Assembly (NCBI RefSeq): GCF_022024115.1 | Contig: NZ_CP091792.1 | Span: forward strand, 124,001-188,000 | Direction: 5' to 3' | DNA: 64,000 nt | Source of the DNA: Prevotella communis | GTDB lineage: Bacteria > Bacteroidota > Bacteroidia > Bacteroidales > Bacteroidaceae | Part shown: positions 37,101 to 46,162 of the stretch, piece after piece | Position numbering within the stretch: the stretch's first letter is position 1 | How the letters are laid out: every line of letters begins with the position of its first letter | The notes under the pieces: generated by a model | What the model was told of the DNA's origin: nothing | Seen by the model: the letters and a program-made list of their open reading frames with translations, nothing else | The model's database searches: none | Program-made: the position numbers and the translations under genes

Positions 37101-37742
37101 CTGAAGGATGGTGTTCCGACCAACTCTAACGAGGGCTGGCAGGGTACAGCCGGTAGCTTCGGTCCTAATGAATATTTGTCTAGCCTCTGTCTGGAGTTCT
37201 ATAATAAGGTGTTTGATATGTATCAGGATTTGGCTGGCGTTGGTTCAGTTGTACTGCCTCATGGCTACTACGCTTTGCAGGTGAGCGCCTTTAACCGTCC
37301 TGCAGAGAGCAATCCCGCTTACCTCTATGCTGTAGCCGGTAAGGATACACTGGATGTAACTACAATTATGCTGCAGGCTGATGGTATCGATGCCGAGGCA
37401 GGTGAGTCTGCTCCAAACACCGTGAGCTCCGCTAAGGAATACTTCAATGAGGGCCGCTATGTGAACACCCTGAAGTTCAAGTTCGAGGGTGATACACTGC
37501 GCATCGGTGTGAAGCACCCTGTAAATGTCGATAGAGACTGGGTGATCATGGACGACTTCAAACTGTTCTTCTATGGCAACGACAATACTGGTGTAGAGAC
37601 AGTTATCAATATTGGTAAGCCTGCAAAGGTACAGTACTTCACACTCGACGGACGTCAGGTCAGCGTAGCTCGCAAGGGCCTCTTCATCCGTAAGACAACT
37701 ATGGACAACGGCACAGTCGTTGTAAGAAAGATTCAGAAGTAA
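34134..37742 (+). CDS. large secreted multi-module protein with three jelly-roll-like modules
   Basis: A 1202-residue secreted protein of no recognised family. The signal peptide ends near residue 23 (TANA). Three related modules begin with an N-P-x-F/G-F phrase and end in a D-x-F-x-L-x-Y/F-G-N phrase: about 283-470 (TNPNFADGKKTGWTG to FDNFTLSYFGN), 635-825 (VNPGFEDGSKGWTV to FDNFKLTYLGN) and 980-1150 (QTPGFSMLKDG to MDDFKLFFYGN). They resemble carbohydrate-binding-like beta-sandwiches. Helical FIVAR-like spacers lie between (e.g. EELDAAIDAAKAVIVL). The end, FTLDGRQVSVARKGLFIRK, is like Bacteroidetes C-terminal sorting tails. T-ending codons dominate, suggesting high expression. It has its own promoter and terminator. 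Start 34134 or 34137. Confidence 0.75.
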   Translation: MMNLKKLFVVGSVLVMAWTTANAELVNGVRQKPEPATTQSWVLSSDTTQNFYLYNPGAKAFFTEGNAWGTQASVGITGLKVAFTVPTAADVPGTVALEDLPQGVYLLNDFSVKKGSWKLVFFDSETAMYVDRGSQADFGWGVTPIEGTNNFRIHVSATSEISPTYNLDSYSGKFVGLDVTSNASNTALNPFLEEGEGHYIDWTFVTSDVYEAYLQAIEIYNKAQILKAILDDAKARGVNVSAQEAVYQNEAATMEELDAAIDAAKAVIVLNATVDSPVDMTTSLTNPNFADGKKTGWTGTDPAFGEGAAEYYEKNYEIYQTLKDMPNGVYGVSVQAFYRTSWAAVSYNDYKANSVIPAKIYAKSGVDSLNTSLFNAWAFAQQGNADALTALKSNGTWLNSVGKDEVDENGYIPNNMKAASYVFSLDPNNYKNTAYVAIDNGELTVGLKKNDSNPGGNWTLFDNFTLSYFGNTPAAFQMALEKGMPAKTEYSTANVSKQYIDAYDAAYTATATDKATFSAAVKAVAAANDSIAKNTQLWADLQTKYDESHAVSVEYDLYDAAYNLGDYLDYGYDADGNPIIPMSVYDYLDAKTKTGDCDLTNKQLEDIIATINKLVEAVYTEVKEGLKPGTDVTKFLVNPGFEDGSKGWTVVSKGNGNVQLGGNDANHCYEAWHSTNFDVYQEVSNLPVGLYKLEVNGYVRYLDGGEDKKNNPAIQNREKSYELFEAGVPIYLYMNDSKTGLVNWFSYPKPKAFYDAIEGATYLYENDENAYPDNMIAASAAFADGGYSQETICMVSEPNTVTRIGVKGTPEANFWPIFDNFKLTYLGNGVDIVKPQLEDMLTEAKKYENVVTTKTAKANLAAEVSAAETLLAGTDGDAMLAAIDKLQKAIDDVNEGKTTCKQFNDFIEDFMQFAQNLENNGVDATEALQLGATILENLNVCAYDAEDIEAKKLELREMRLKIQLPADYAQGSAEGKDLTAFIQTPGFSMLKDGVPTNSNEGWQGTAGSFGPNEYLSSLCLEFYNKVFDMYQDLAGVGSVVLPHGYYALQVSAFNRPAESNPAYLYAVAGKDTLDVTTIMLQADGIDAEAGESAPNTVSSAKEYFNEGRYVNTLKFKFEGDTLRIGVKHPVNVDRDWVIMDDFKLFFYGNDNTGVETVINIGKPAKVQYFTLDGRQVSVARKGLFIRKTTMDNGTVVVRKIQK

Positions 37743-37780
37743 GAATGATTCGATTAACGAAAATTCCGATACCCTAAATA

Positions 37781-37826
37781 AGGAATCGGGGGGGGCTGAA
37801 AGCCCTCTCCGACTCCTTCGTTTTTA
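37781..37826 (+). terminator. terminator after the 1202-residue protein gene
   Basis: A long G/C-rich stem, AAGGAATCGG... pairing with ...CCGACTCCTT, encloses GCT-GAA-AGC and is followed by TTTTT. Confidence 0.85.
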
Positions 37827-37854
37827 TTAATAACCCCAAAAAACCAAAACCAAA

Positions 37855-37953
37855 ATGACCCGAAACAATCGAACAACGCGTGACAAGCGAAACAAAAGCA
37901 AACCGACGGCCCTCAGGCGGCTGTTACCCAAAATAAGAAACCACACGCCGTAA
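37855..37953 (+). CDS. possible small basic protein, 32 residues
   Basis: ATG 37855 to TAA 37953 encodes MTRNNRTTRDKRNKSKPTAL followed by RRLLPKIRNHTP, with 13 Arg/Lys in 32 residues. There is no clear ribosome-binding site, and the stop lies in a CGCC-GTAA-GGCG hairpin (37946-37957). It lies in the 204-bp gap between a terminator and the FAS1 gene and could be a leader peptide or a chance frame. Nothing else is seen in this gap except AT-rich DNA. A TATAATTG at about 37984 is only a weak promoter candidate. Confidence 0.25.
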   Translation: MTRNNRTTRDKRNKSKPTALRRLLPKIRNHTP

Positions 37954-38029
37954 GGCGACAACATATAAAAAGCAAATAATATAATTGTAGTAAACAATAA
38001 TAACTTAAAATAACAATTTATAAAAAACT

Positions 38030-40897
38030 ATGAAGTGTAACACTATCTTAGAGCATGGACGAAGCGTAGCTTTCACCGCCTGTGCACTGCTGATAGGAGC
38101 ATCGGTGATGCAGTCGTGTAAAGACGACGACCTGATTCTCACCGGCCAGCCTTCTTGGTTGGGCAACTCTATCTATGAGCGGTTGCAAGACGAGGGTAAT
38201 TACAAGTACACGCTGCGTCTTATTGATGACCTGGGCGAGAAGGATGTGCTCAGCCACACAGGTTCAAGAACGTTGTTTGTTGCAGCCGACAGTGCTTATG
38301 AAGCCTGGTTCAAGGACAACAAATGGGGTGTTAGTCAGTATGAGGACCTCACGTTGCCTCAGAAAAAGTTGTTGTTGAGAAACTCCATGATCGACAACGC
38401 CTATCTGCTGGAGCTGATGTCCAACGAGACTGCTGAGGGCGATGCTGCTACTCCTGAATGGGGACGCACCATGCGCCGCACAACTTCGGCATCTGCCTAC
38501 GACTCGGTGTATGTGATGCAGCCCGACGAGATGCCAGACAATGCTTATTGGGCCAGCAAGCGTGGCGGAAATGCCATCCGTATCCTGAAGGATGTCACGG
38601 AAGCTCCAATGATCCACTTTTTGCCAGCCTACCTGCAGAACCACAAGATTACTGCGGAAGACCTGAACCTGCTCACCAACCATCGTGCCACCAGTATCAA
38701 CGAGGCATGGGTCAACGGTGTGAAGGTGGTCAACTCTGGCGATCCCGACAAGAAGAAGATCGACTACGACGTAACCTGTAAGAACGGTTACATCCAGAAG
38801 GTGGAGCGTGTCATCGAGTCAAGCCCCAACATGGCTCAGCTCGTCTATCAGGACGACGACATGAGCACATGGGCTCATCTGCTCGACCGCTATGCAGTGC
38901 CTTATTTCGATAAGACATTGTGGCAGGATTATAATAGAAACTACAAGAACAGCGACTCACTGTTTGTGCTCCGCTATGCCGCTAAGTCATACTATAACGG
39001 AAGCAGAAAGGTGACCATCGACCGTTCTAGCTACGACACGTCAAGTGATAATGGTAAGTATGTCTATAACGACGAGCGTACCAACCAGAAGACCGTGATT
39101 CCTTACGATGAGCTGTTGCGTTTCGATCCGGGATGGAACCAGTATATCGACGACAACCAGCAGAACACGCTGCACAATGATGCCGGTATGATGATTGTTC
39201 CTACCAACCAGGCCGTTCAGGACTGGTGGAATGGTCCTGGTAAGTCTCTGCAGGACGAGTACGGTACTCTGGATAATGTGCCTACACCTATTATTACTGA
39301 GCTGATCAACGTGAACATGATTCCTACGTTCTCAACCTACGTGCCTTCTAAGTTCGCCAGCGTGCTCAACGATGCCAAGGAGCCCCTCGGTATCACCAAG
39401 AACGATATCGTTTCTTGCTACATGGGTTGCAACGGTGTGGTTTATAAGGTTGGTAAGGTGTTCACTCCGGCCCTGTTCGCCTCTGTGGCTTATCCCGCTC
39501 TGGCTCATGCCTCTACAATGAACATTATCTATAGCATCATCGACGGACGTACCTTCAAGCCATACCTGCTGTCAATGGACTCTAAGTATGCCTTGATTCT
39601 TCCTTCAAACAATGCCATGCAGTTGGTGCTCGACCCCGCCTCTTTCGGCCGCAGCGCTACAACGGATGATGTGAAGACCGAGACACCATATATCCTCGAG
39701 TTCACCTTCAACAAGGAGAAGCAGCAGATTGAGTGCGTTCGCTACAAATCTACTGTTGATGAGAATGGCGAGATCGTAAAGGGCGACAAACTGGGTGAGG
39801 TTGGTAACACCGGTTCTCTGCTGACCTTCAGAAATCGTCTGTACGACAGCATGATGAACTACCTGATTATCGTGCTGCCCGACAAGAATATGACTGTTGA
39901 GAAGTATGTGGCCCAAGGCTATAAGTACTTCAAGACAAAGGGTGGTGGCCTGATCAAGGTGACCAATGTTGGCGGCAAACTGCAGTTCCAGGGTGGATGG
40001 CAGGTTGAGCACAACCGCAACATCCCCGCTGTTGACCGCTACGATATGGAAAACGGTTCTTCTTACATGGTGGACGACATGATGCCTATCGCTTCTCAGA
40101 AGTCTGTCTATCTCACGCTGCAGGAGCATCCTGAGTTCTCTAAGTTCCTCACCATGATGGAGAACGACTACAACAACGTGCTGACAAACATGCTGAACAA
40201 CAAGTACTATGCTGGTCAGTCATGGGTGAACAGTAAGAACCTCCGTCTGCTCGACAACTATAACTACACCGTGTATGTGCCTACCAATGAGGCTATCGAG
40301 CAGTTGCAGAATGAGAAAATCCTGCCTACCGACGAGGAGCTGGACCGTGGCGACTTTGATGTGAAGACCAAGAACGATCCTAAGGTGGACAGCATCTGTA
40401 TCGCTGAGGGCTGGTATCCCGATGGAGCTACTGAGGCTAAGAAGGCTGATATCCGTGCCAAGGTGGTTGAGACTCTGACCACTATCATGTCTGACTTCAT
40501 CCGTTATCACGTACAGGACCACTCTGTGGCTATCGGTATGGTACCTGATGTGGAGGTCGACGATAATGGTAATGTATCTCATTATAAGAGCCACACGTCT
40601 TTCGAGAGTATGAAGCGCGACCTGGAGACCGGTCGATTCATTCCTCTGGAAATCGACTACTCAAATACAAGCATGACCGTGAAGGACAAGATGGGCGTTA
40701 CCCATCATGTTGTAACAAACAATAATCTCTACAACCTGCAGTGCCGTGAGTACTGGTTCGAGGGTAAGAACTCTGAGGTGAACGCTTCTCTGTTCATGGC
40801 CAGCGACGTTGTGGTACATCAGATCGACGGTGTCCTCATGTCGGGTGCTAAGAAGCCTTGGCGTGACATCGTGAAAGAAGCACTTGGTGTTGAATAA
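38030..40897 (+). CDS. fasciclin (FAS1) domain surface lipoprotein, 955 residues
   Basis: The lipobox ends in MQSC (Cys30), followed by KDDD, a likely surface-export signal. FAS1-type domains are visible, beginning with SIYERLQDEGNYKYTLRLID, then GSRTLFVAADSAYEAWF (about 65-95), and later YTVYVPTNEAIEQLQ near 745, with phrases like ILPSNNAMQLVL and MIVPTNQAVQDWW between. FAS1 modules mediate adhesion or binding. It heads the gene train FAS1-SusC-SusD-FAS1-FAS1-SusC-SusD and probably sits on the cell surface with the first SusC/SusD pair. The ligand is unknown. Confidence 0.85.
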   Translation: MKCNTILEHGRSVAFTACALLIGASVMQSCKDDDLILTGQPSWLGNSIYERLQDEGNYKYTLRLIDDLGEKDVLSHTGSRTLFVAADSAYEAWFKDNKWGVSQYEDLTLPQKKLLLRNSMIDNAYLLELMSNETAEGDAATPEWGRTMRRTTSASAYDSVYVMQPDEMPDNAYWASKRGGNAIRILKDVTEAPMIHFLPAYLQNHKITAEDLNLLTNHRATSINEAWVNGVKVVNSGDPDKKKIDYDVTCKNGYIQKVERVIESSPNMAQLVYQDDDMSTWAHLLDRYAVPYFDKTLWQDYNRNYKNSDSLFVLRYAAKSYYNGSRKVTIDRSSYDTSSDNGKYVYNDERTNQKTVIPYDELLRFDPGWNQYIDDNQQNTLHNDAGMMIVPTNQAVQDWWNGPGKSLQDEYGTLDNVPTPIITELINVNMIPTFSTYVPSKFASVLNDAKEPLGITKNDIVSCYMGCNGVVYKVGKVFTPALFASVAYPALAHASTMNIIYSIIDGRTFKPYLLSMDSKYALILPSNNAMQLVLDPASFGRSATTDDVKTETPYILEFTFNKEKQQIECVRYKSTVDENGEIVKGDKLGEVGNTGSLLTFRNRLYDSMMNYLIIVLPDKNMTVEKYVAQGYKYFKTKGGGLIKVTNVGGKLQFQGGWQVEHNRNIPAVDRYDMENGSSYMVDDMMPIASQKSVYLTLQEHPEFSKFLTMMENDYNNVLTNMLNNKYYAGQSWVNSKNLRLLDNYNYTVYVPTNEAIEQLQNEKILPTDEELDRGDFDVKTKNDPKVDSICIAEGWYPDGATEAKKADIRAKVVETLTTIMSDFIRYHVQDHSVAIGMVPDVEVDDNGNVSHYKSHTSFESMKRDLETGRFIPLEIDYSNTSMTVKDKMGVTHHVVTNNNLYNLQCREYWFEGKNSEVNASLFMASDVVVHQIDGVLMSGAKKPWRDIVKEALGVE

Positions 40898-40903
40898 TAA
40901 GAT

Positions 40904-40909
40904 AGGAGG
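40904..40909 (+). promoter_or_regulatory. strong ribosome-binding site AGGAGG before the second SusC gene
   Basis: A full AGGAGG lies 9 bp before ATG 40919. Most genes in the window lack such a strong site, so this receptor may be made at a higher rate per mRNA. It also fixes the start. Confidence 0.6.
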
Positions 40910-40918
40910 AACAAACGT

Positions 40919-43900
40919 ATGAAAATACTGAAATCTGTTATAATGACAATCGCGCTCCTGCTGTCTACAACACTGAGCGCACAGAATATCACGTCGGTAC
41001 ACGGTACACTGAGCGACGATATGGGTCCGCTGATGGGTGCCACCGTCTGTGAAATTGATGCTACCGGACGTATCATCGAGTCGGCTCTCACCGACTTGAA
41101 CGGTAACTTTACGATGAAGGTCCGCAATACTAAGGATAAAATTCGTTTCAGTTACGTGGGTCTGGAGACTGTGACAATGCCTATCAACAAGACAACCTAT
41201 GTCTTGAAGATGAAGTCTAAGACCAAGCTGAAGGAGGTGACCGTTACCTCTAAGCGCCGTATGCAGGGTAACACACTGCCTATCCCTCAGCGAGAAATCT
41301 CTTACGCCACACAGACCATCTCCATGAAGGAGTTCGAGGGTCTGGGTATCACTTCTGTCGATGAGGCCCTGCAGGGACGTATCGCCGGTCTGGATATCGT
41401 GGGTAACTCTGGTAACCTGGGTTCTGGTTCTACCATGCGTCTGCGTGGTGCTTCGTCTATCTCTACGCTGACCGATGCCAACCCGCTGATTGTGGTGGAT
41501 GGTAACATCCGTGAGGTGAACCTCGACAACTTCGATATGGCTGGTGCCAATGATGAGAAGTTCGCTGAACTGCTGAACATCAACCCTGAGGATATCGCTT
41601 CTATCACCGTGCTGAAGGATGCTGCCGCTACTGCAGTATACGGTTCACAGGGTGGTAACGGTGTTATCGAGCTGACCACCAAGCGTGGTGTGCGTGGTGC
41701 TCCAAAGGTGACCTACTCACTGAAGCTCACTGGTACTTATCAGCCTCAGGGCTATGCTCTGCTGAATGGTGACGACTACACCATGATGCTGAAGGAGGCT
41801 TACTTCAACCCCCGTCAGAATGATAACGCATCTAATAAGTATGCTATCCCTGAGATCAACTATGTGGACGATCCTTCTATCCTGGCCGACTGGCGCCAGT
41901 ATCGTGCCAATACCGACTGGCGCGACGCTGTCACTCAGTGGGGTCTGCGTCAGAACCACTACGCTACCATCACCGGTGGTGGTGAGAAGGCTAGCTTCCG
42001 TATCGGTGCCGGTTACGACCACGAGACGGGTACTATCATCCAGCAGAAGATGAACCGTTTCTCTACACGTGTGAACCTGGACTATAATGTCAGCCAGCGT
42101 ATCCGTGTAAGCACCAACTTCTCTCTGACTTACTCTAAGTACGACGACAACTCTGACGACCTGCTGGCCATCGCCCTGAAGAAGATGCCTAACATGAGCA
42201 TCTATCAGATCGATCCTGACACGGGTCTGGAGACCGACAAGTACTATAACATGCCTCAGAGTGGAACCTATATCGGTTCTGAGGTGTTCAAGAACGACCA
42301 GCGTAACTACGTGAACCCCGTGGCTTCTGCTTATCTGGCTAAGAAGCAGCGCCGTGTCTACGACATGAACCCTGAGCTCATCCTGAACTACCAGCTGCTG
42401 GGCCTCGATGATGAGCACTGGCAGTTGAACTGGCGCAGCTCTGTGTACATGAATATCTCTAACCACTACAACGATTCGTTCTATCCCCAGGAACTGGTGA
42501 CCAAGCGCTGGGAGGACAAGGTGAACACCTCTGCCTCAAGCTCTTCAAAGAGCGTTTCGTTCAACACCAAGCAGACGCTGACCCTGATTCCTGCGTTTGC
42601 TAACAAGGACCACTCTATGATGATGATGGGACGCTTCGAACTGACTTCTGGTTCTAGCAGCTCTCAGTCAACCGACGGTTACGGCCTGCCTTCTACCAAT
42701 GGTGTCATCGTGAGCCCCTCTGCAGGTGGTATCATCAACGGCATGAGCTCTGGCTACAGCCAGTGGCGCTCTATGTACTACACCTTCTCTGCTCACTATG
42801 CTTATAAGGGACGCTACGTGGCCGACTTCACCGTACGTGCCGACGGTACTACTAAGTTCGGTCCCGGCAACCGCTGGGGTTACTTCCCCTCTGTATCTCT
42901 GAAGTGGATCGTCAGTGACGAGCCTTGGATGCAGAAACTGAAGCCCACACTCTCTATGTTGGCTATCCGTCCCAGCTGGGGTCGTGTAGGTAACCAGCCT
43001 GGTCAGAACTACCTGTTTACTTCTAAGTATGGTTCTGCCGACAGGTATATCGACATGGCTGCCATGAAACCGCTGAACATCCGTCTGACCGACCTGAAGT
43101 GGCAGTTGGTATCCAGCTACAACTTCGGTATCGACCTGGGCTTCATGGATGGTCGTCTGAACCTGACTATCGAGGGGTACCAGTCTACTACCTCAGACAT
43201 GCTGATGGGTAGCTTCCGTATTCCTTCAAACACTGGTTTCGCTACCGTACCTTATCATAACAACGGTAAGATGCGCAACACCGGTTGGGAGTTCCATATC
43301 AATACAAACCGCATGATCAAGGCTGGTAAGTTCTCTATGGATATGAACGCCAACTTCGGTAACAACCGCAACGAAATCCTGGAGATGGACGAGTACATCC
43401 TGGAAAACAAGAACTCTAAGTACGGCTATAACAACGGTGAGACCTTGCGTCGTGTGCAGTTGCACAACCCGTTCGGTGCTATCTACGGCTTCAAGTACAA
43501 GGGTGTGTACCAGTACAACTACCTCACCATCAAGAACCATGTTCAGGAAATGGTTGAGGCCGGTGCTACCAAGGACGACATCCAGACTTGGTGGAGAGAG
43601 TGGTCAGGTTCTGGTAAGACGGCTCCTGTGGCTGTCGGTGCCGATGGCAACCTGATTCTCGAGGGTAACAACGTGCCTAAGCGTATGATGTACGACTATC
43701 GTTCTGATAATACTGGTCACGATGGTGCATTCCCCGGCTTCAACGGTGGTGACGCTATCTACGACGACCTGAACCACGATGGTCAGATCAATGCACTGGA
43801 TATCACCTACCTGGGCTCTTCTCTGCCTAAGTTGACTGGTGGTTTCGGTTTCTCTTTCAACTACGGTCAGTGGCGTCTGTCAACACAGTTCACCTACCGT

Positions 43901-44320
43901 GTGGGCAACAAGATTATCAACAAGGCTCGTCTGCAGGCTGAGGCCATGACTGGTAACGACAACCAGAGTCAGGCTGTGAACTACCGCTGGCGTCAGGAGG
44001 GTGACGTAACACCTATCCCACGTGCTATGTATGGTGGCAACAGCAACTACAACACGCTGATCAGCGACCGCTTCGTAGAGGATGGAAGCTACCTGCGTAT
44101 GAGCTATGCCCAGCTCAACTATTCTATCAATAAGAAGAACCTGACATGGATTGGCCTGAACCGCCTTTCATTCTATGCCAGTGTGAACAACCCCTTCGTA
44201 CTCACGAAGTACTCTGGTGTGGACCCCGATATCGCATTCGGTGGCGAGGATCCTGCTATCGACAACATGCAGACACCACGTTCACGTTCTTATACACTGG
44301 GTATCACTGTTGATTTCTAA
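40919..44320 (+). CDS. SusC/RagA-family TonB-linked outer-membrane receptor
   Basis: A 1133-residue transporter. The signal peptide ends near STTLSAQ (residue 21). A carboxypeptidase-like domain (about 25-100) ends in LKEVTVTSKRR instead of the usual VVVGYG. The plug contains LQGRIAGLDIVG, TMRLRGASS, NPLIVVDGNIRE and GNGVIELTTKRG. The barrel ends in SRSYTLGITVDF. It pairs with the SusD protein at 44347. The preceding FAS1 protein may add a further ligand-binding part. Codon use is strongly biased (CTG, GGT, TCT, AAG), as expected for abundant proteins. Confidence 0.93.
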   Translation: MKILKSVIMTIALLLSTTLSAQNITSVHGTLSDDMGPLMGATVCEIDATGRIIESALTDLNGNFTMKVRNTKDKIRFSYVGLETVTMPINKTTYVLKMKSKTKLKEVTVTSKRRMQGNTLPIPQREISYATQTISMKEFEGLGITSVDEALQGRIAGLDIVGNSGNLGSGSTMRLRGASSISTLTDANPLIVVDGNIREVNLDNFDMAGANDEKFAELLNINPEDIASITVLKDAAATAVYGSQGGNGVIELTTKRGVRGAPKVTYSLKLTGTYQPQGYALLNGDDYTMMLKEAYFNPRQNDNASNKYAIPEINYVDDPSILADWRQYRANTDWRDAVTQWGLRQNHYATITGGGEKASFRIGAGYDHETGTIIQQKMNRFSTRVNLDYNVSQRIRVSTNFSLTYSKYDDNSDDLLAIALKKMPNMSIYQIDPDTGLETDKYYNMPQSGTYIGSEVFKNDQRNYVNPVASAYLAKKQRRVYDMNPELILNYQLLGLDDEHWQLNWRSSVYMNISNHYNDSFYPQELVTKRWEDKVNTSASSSSKSVSFNTKQTLTLIPAFANKDHSMMMMGRFELTSGSSSSQSTDGYGLPSTNGVIVSPSAGGIINGMSSGYSQWRSMYYTFSAHYAYKGRYVADFTVRADGTTKFGPGNRWGYFPSVSLKWIVSDEPWMQKLKPTLSMLAIRPSWGRVGNQPGQNYLFTSKYGSADRYIDMAAMKPLNIRLTDLKWQLVSSYNFGIDLGFMDGRLNLTIEGYQSTTSDMLMGSFRIPSNTGFATVPYHNNGKMRNTGWEFHINTNRMIKAGKFSMDMNANFGNNRNEILEMDEYILENKNSKYGYNNGETLRRVQLHNPFGAIYGFKYKGVYQYNYLTIKNHVQEMVEAGATKDDIQTWWREWSGSGKTAPVAVGADGNLILEGNNVPKRMMYDYRSDNTGHDGAFPGFNGGDAIYDDLNHDGQINALDITYLGSSLPKLTGGFGFSFNYGQWRLSTQFTYRVGNKIINKARLQAEAMTGNDNQSQAVNYRWRQEGDVTPIPRAMYGGNSNYNTLISDRFVEDGSYLRMSYAQLNYSINKKNLTWIGLNRLSFYASVNNPFVLTKYSGVDPDIAFGGEDPAIDNMQTPRSRSYTLGITVDF

Positions 44321-44346
44321 AACGTAGATTGATATTTAAAAGAAAC

Positions 44347-46137
44347 ATGAAGATTATGAAAAAGAATTATAATAAGATAATCTGCGCAATCTGCGTCGTC
44401 TGCGGTCTCACTTCTTGCTCGGACTTCCTGGATATCAAACCTCAGAACGAGATTATATTCGAGGACTTCTGGAATGAAAAGACCGACGTGGACATGGTCG
44501 TGGCTGGTTGCTACTCTGCACTCCAGAACGACGGTGTCAGAAAGCGTATGATGATTTGGGGTGAGGCCAGAACGGAGAATGTGATGGCCGGTCAGGGTAT
44601 CAATAATGATCTTAACCTCTCTAATATTTTGAAGGAGAATATCACGGCAATGAATACCTATACCACTTGGGAGGGCTTCTACGACGTGATCAACCGTTGT
44701 AACACGGTACTGAAGTATGCGCCTGTCGTGGCCGAGAAGGATCCTTCCTATACACAGGGCGACCTCAACGCTACTATCGCTGAGGTGACAGCACTGCGCT
44801 CTCTCTCTTATTTCTACCTGATTCGTACGTTCCGCGATGTGCCTTTCTCTCGTGAGGCCTTCACCGACGACGACCAGACAATGGATCTGCCCGCAACGCC
44901 GTTCTACGAGGTGCTCGACAACCTGATTGGTGACCTGCGCAGCGTTGAGGATAAGGCTGTAAAGCGCTATCCTGAGACCTACCCTTTCTATCAGACTGGC
45001 CGCATCACGCAGGATGCTATCCGTGCCATGTTGTGCGAGATGTATCTGTGGAAGGGTGCCGTTGATCCTATTGGCTACGACTCTTGTGTTTACTATGCAG
45101 AAGAGGTCATCAAATCTAAGAAGGAACTCAACGATGAGTACGAGAAGAAGCATCGTCTGTCGGCCGATACGAAGGCTGCCCTGGAGGTTCGCCTCAATGG
45201 CTATCCTCTGGTTAACGACAATCTGACGGGTACTTACTTTGGCAATTATTATGAAGAGTTATTCGTAGAAGGTGCTAGCAAGGAGACCGTCTTTGAACTA
45301 GTCTATGATGACGAGAAAGCTGGTAATGGTATGCTGGCCAATGGTGCTGTGTCTTCTCTTTACGGTCACTCTAACGGTACTGGCCTGCTGGTTGGTTCTA
45401 AGTACCTGAAAGAGGATATCGAGGCCGACTACTCTAAGCGTGTCATTTTTGAGCCTGAGCAGAAGAACAAGTTGGATGCTCGCCTCTATGTGAACTGTGA
45501 CGCTACTAAGGACAACTCTCCTATCATGAAGTTGGCTGCTAGTAGCATCGACATCGACGCGAAGTCTTCTTCGACGCCTAAGTCTGACTATTCTTTGTAT
45601 CCTCAGAACAACAACAGCAGTATGTGGATCATCTACCGCTTGCCTGATATCATGCTGATGGAGGCTGAGGCACTCTGCGAGAAGATGCTGAATCCCATTG
45701 ATGGCGAGGACTCGTTGGTTAGCGCCACGAACAAACCGCTGATGGAGAAGGCTTTCACACTGGTGAACGTTATCAACAAGCGTGCTATCTGTAAGAAGGA
45801 TCTGACAGCTTCTGATACACTGAAGAGCAGCAACTACGCCACCAAGACGGCCATGACCGACCTGGTGAAGCGTGAGCGTCAGCGCGAACTGATGTTCGAG
45901 GGTAAGCGCTGGTACGACCTTGTACGCTACGCCATGCGTGCCGGCAACACAGAACCTGTGATCAATGCCGTGATGCACCGCGAGGATGTGAACAAGGAGT
46001 ACTCTCAGAACTTCTTCAAGAAGATGGATGCTATCTTCTGGCCTTACAACATTGAGGAAATGAAGGTGAACCGTAACCTGGTGGCCAATCCTGCCTTTGG
46101 CAGCGGCGAGAACTCCAGCTACGAGAAAGCTAAATAA
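44347..46137 (+). CDS. SusD/RagB-family surface lipoprotein
   Basis: A 596-residue protein with lipobox GLTSC (Cys24) followed by SDFLDIKPQNE, a very typical SusD start. SusD helices are seen in EVTALRSLSYFYLIRTFRDVPF and RLPDIMLMEAEALCEKM, and the C-terminal RERQRELMFEGKRWYDLVRYAMR motif is diagnostic. The start is ATG 44347. ATG 44356 is equally usable, and a TTG at 44329 has no support. It follows its SusC partner by 26 bp. Confidence 0.93.
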   Translation: MKIMKKNYNKIICAICVVCGLTSCSDFLDIKPQNEIIFEDFWNEKTDVDMVVAGCYSALQNDGVRKRMMIWGEARTENVMAGQGINNDLNLSNILKENITAMNTYTTWEGFYDVINRCNTVLKYAPVVAEKDPSYTQGDLNATIAEVTALRSLSYFYLIRTFRDVPFSREAFTDDDQTMDLPATPFYEVLDNLIGDLRSVEDKAVKRYPETYPFYQTGRITQDAIRAMLCEMYLWKGAVDPIGYDSCVYYAEEVIKSKKELNDEYEKKHRLSADTKAALEVRLNGYPLVNDNLTGTYFGNYYEELFVEGASKETVFELVYDDEKAGNGMLANGAVSSLYGHSNGTGLLVGSKYLKEDIEADYSKRVIFEPEQKNKLDARLYVNCDATKDNSPIMKLAASSIDIDAKSSSTPKSDYSLYPQNNNSSMWIIYRLPDIMLMEAEALCEKMLNPIDGEDSLVSATNKPLMEKAFTLVNVINKRAICKKDLTASDTLKSSNYATKTAMTDLVKRERQRELMFEGKRWYDLVRYAMRAGNTEPVINAVMHREDVNKEYSQNFFKKMDAIFWPYNIEEMKVNRNLVANPAFGSGENSSYEKAK

Positions 46138-46162
46138 TGCATAACACTTAAACGATAAGATT

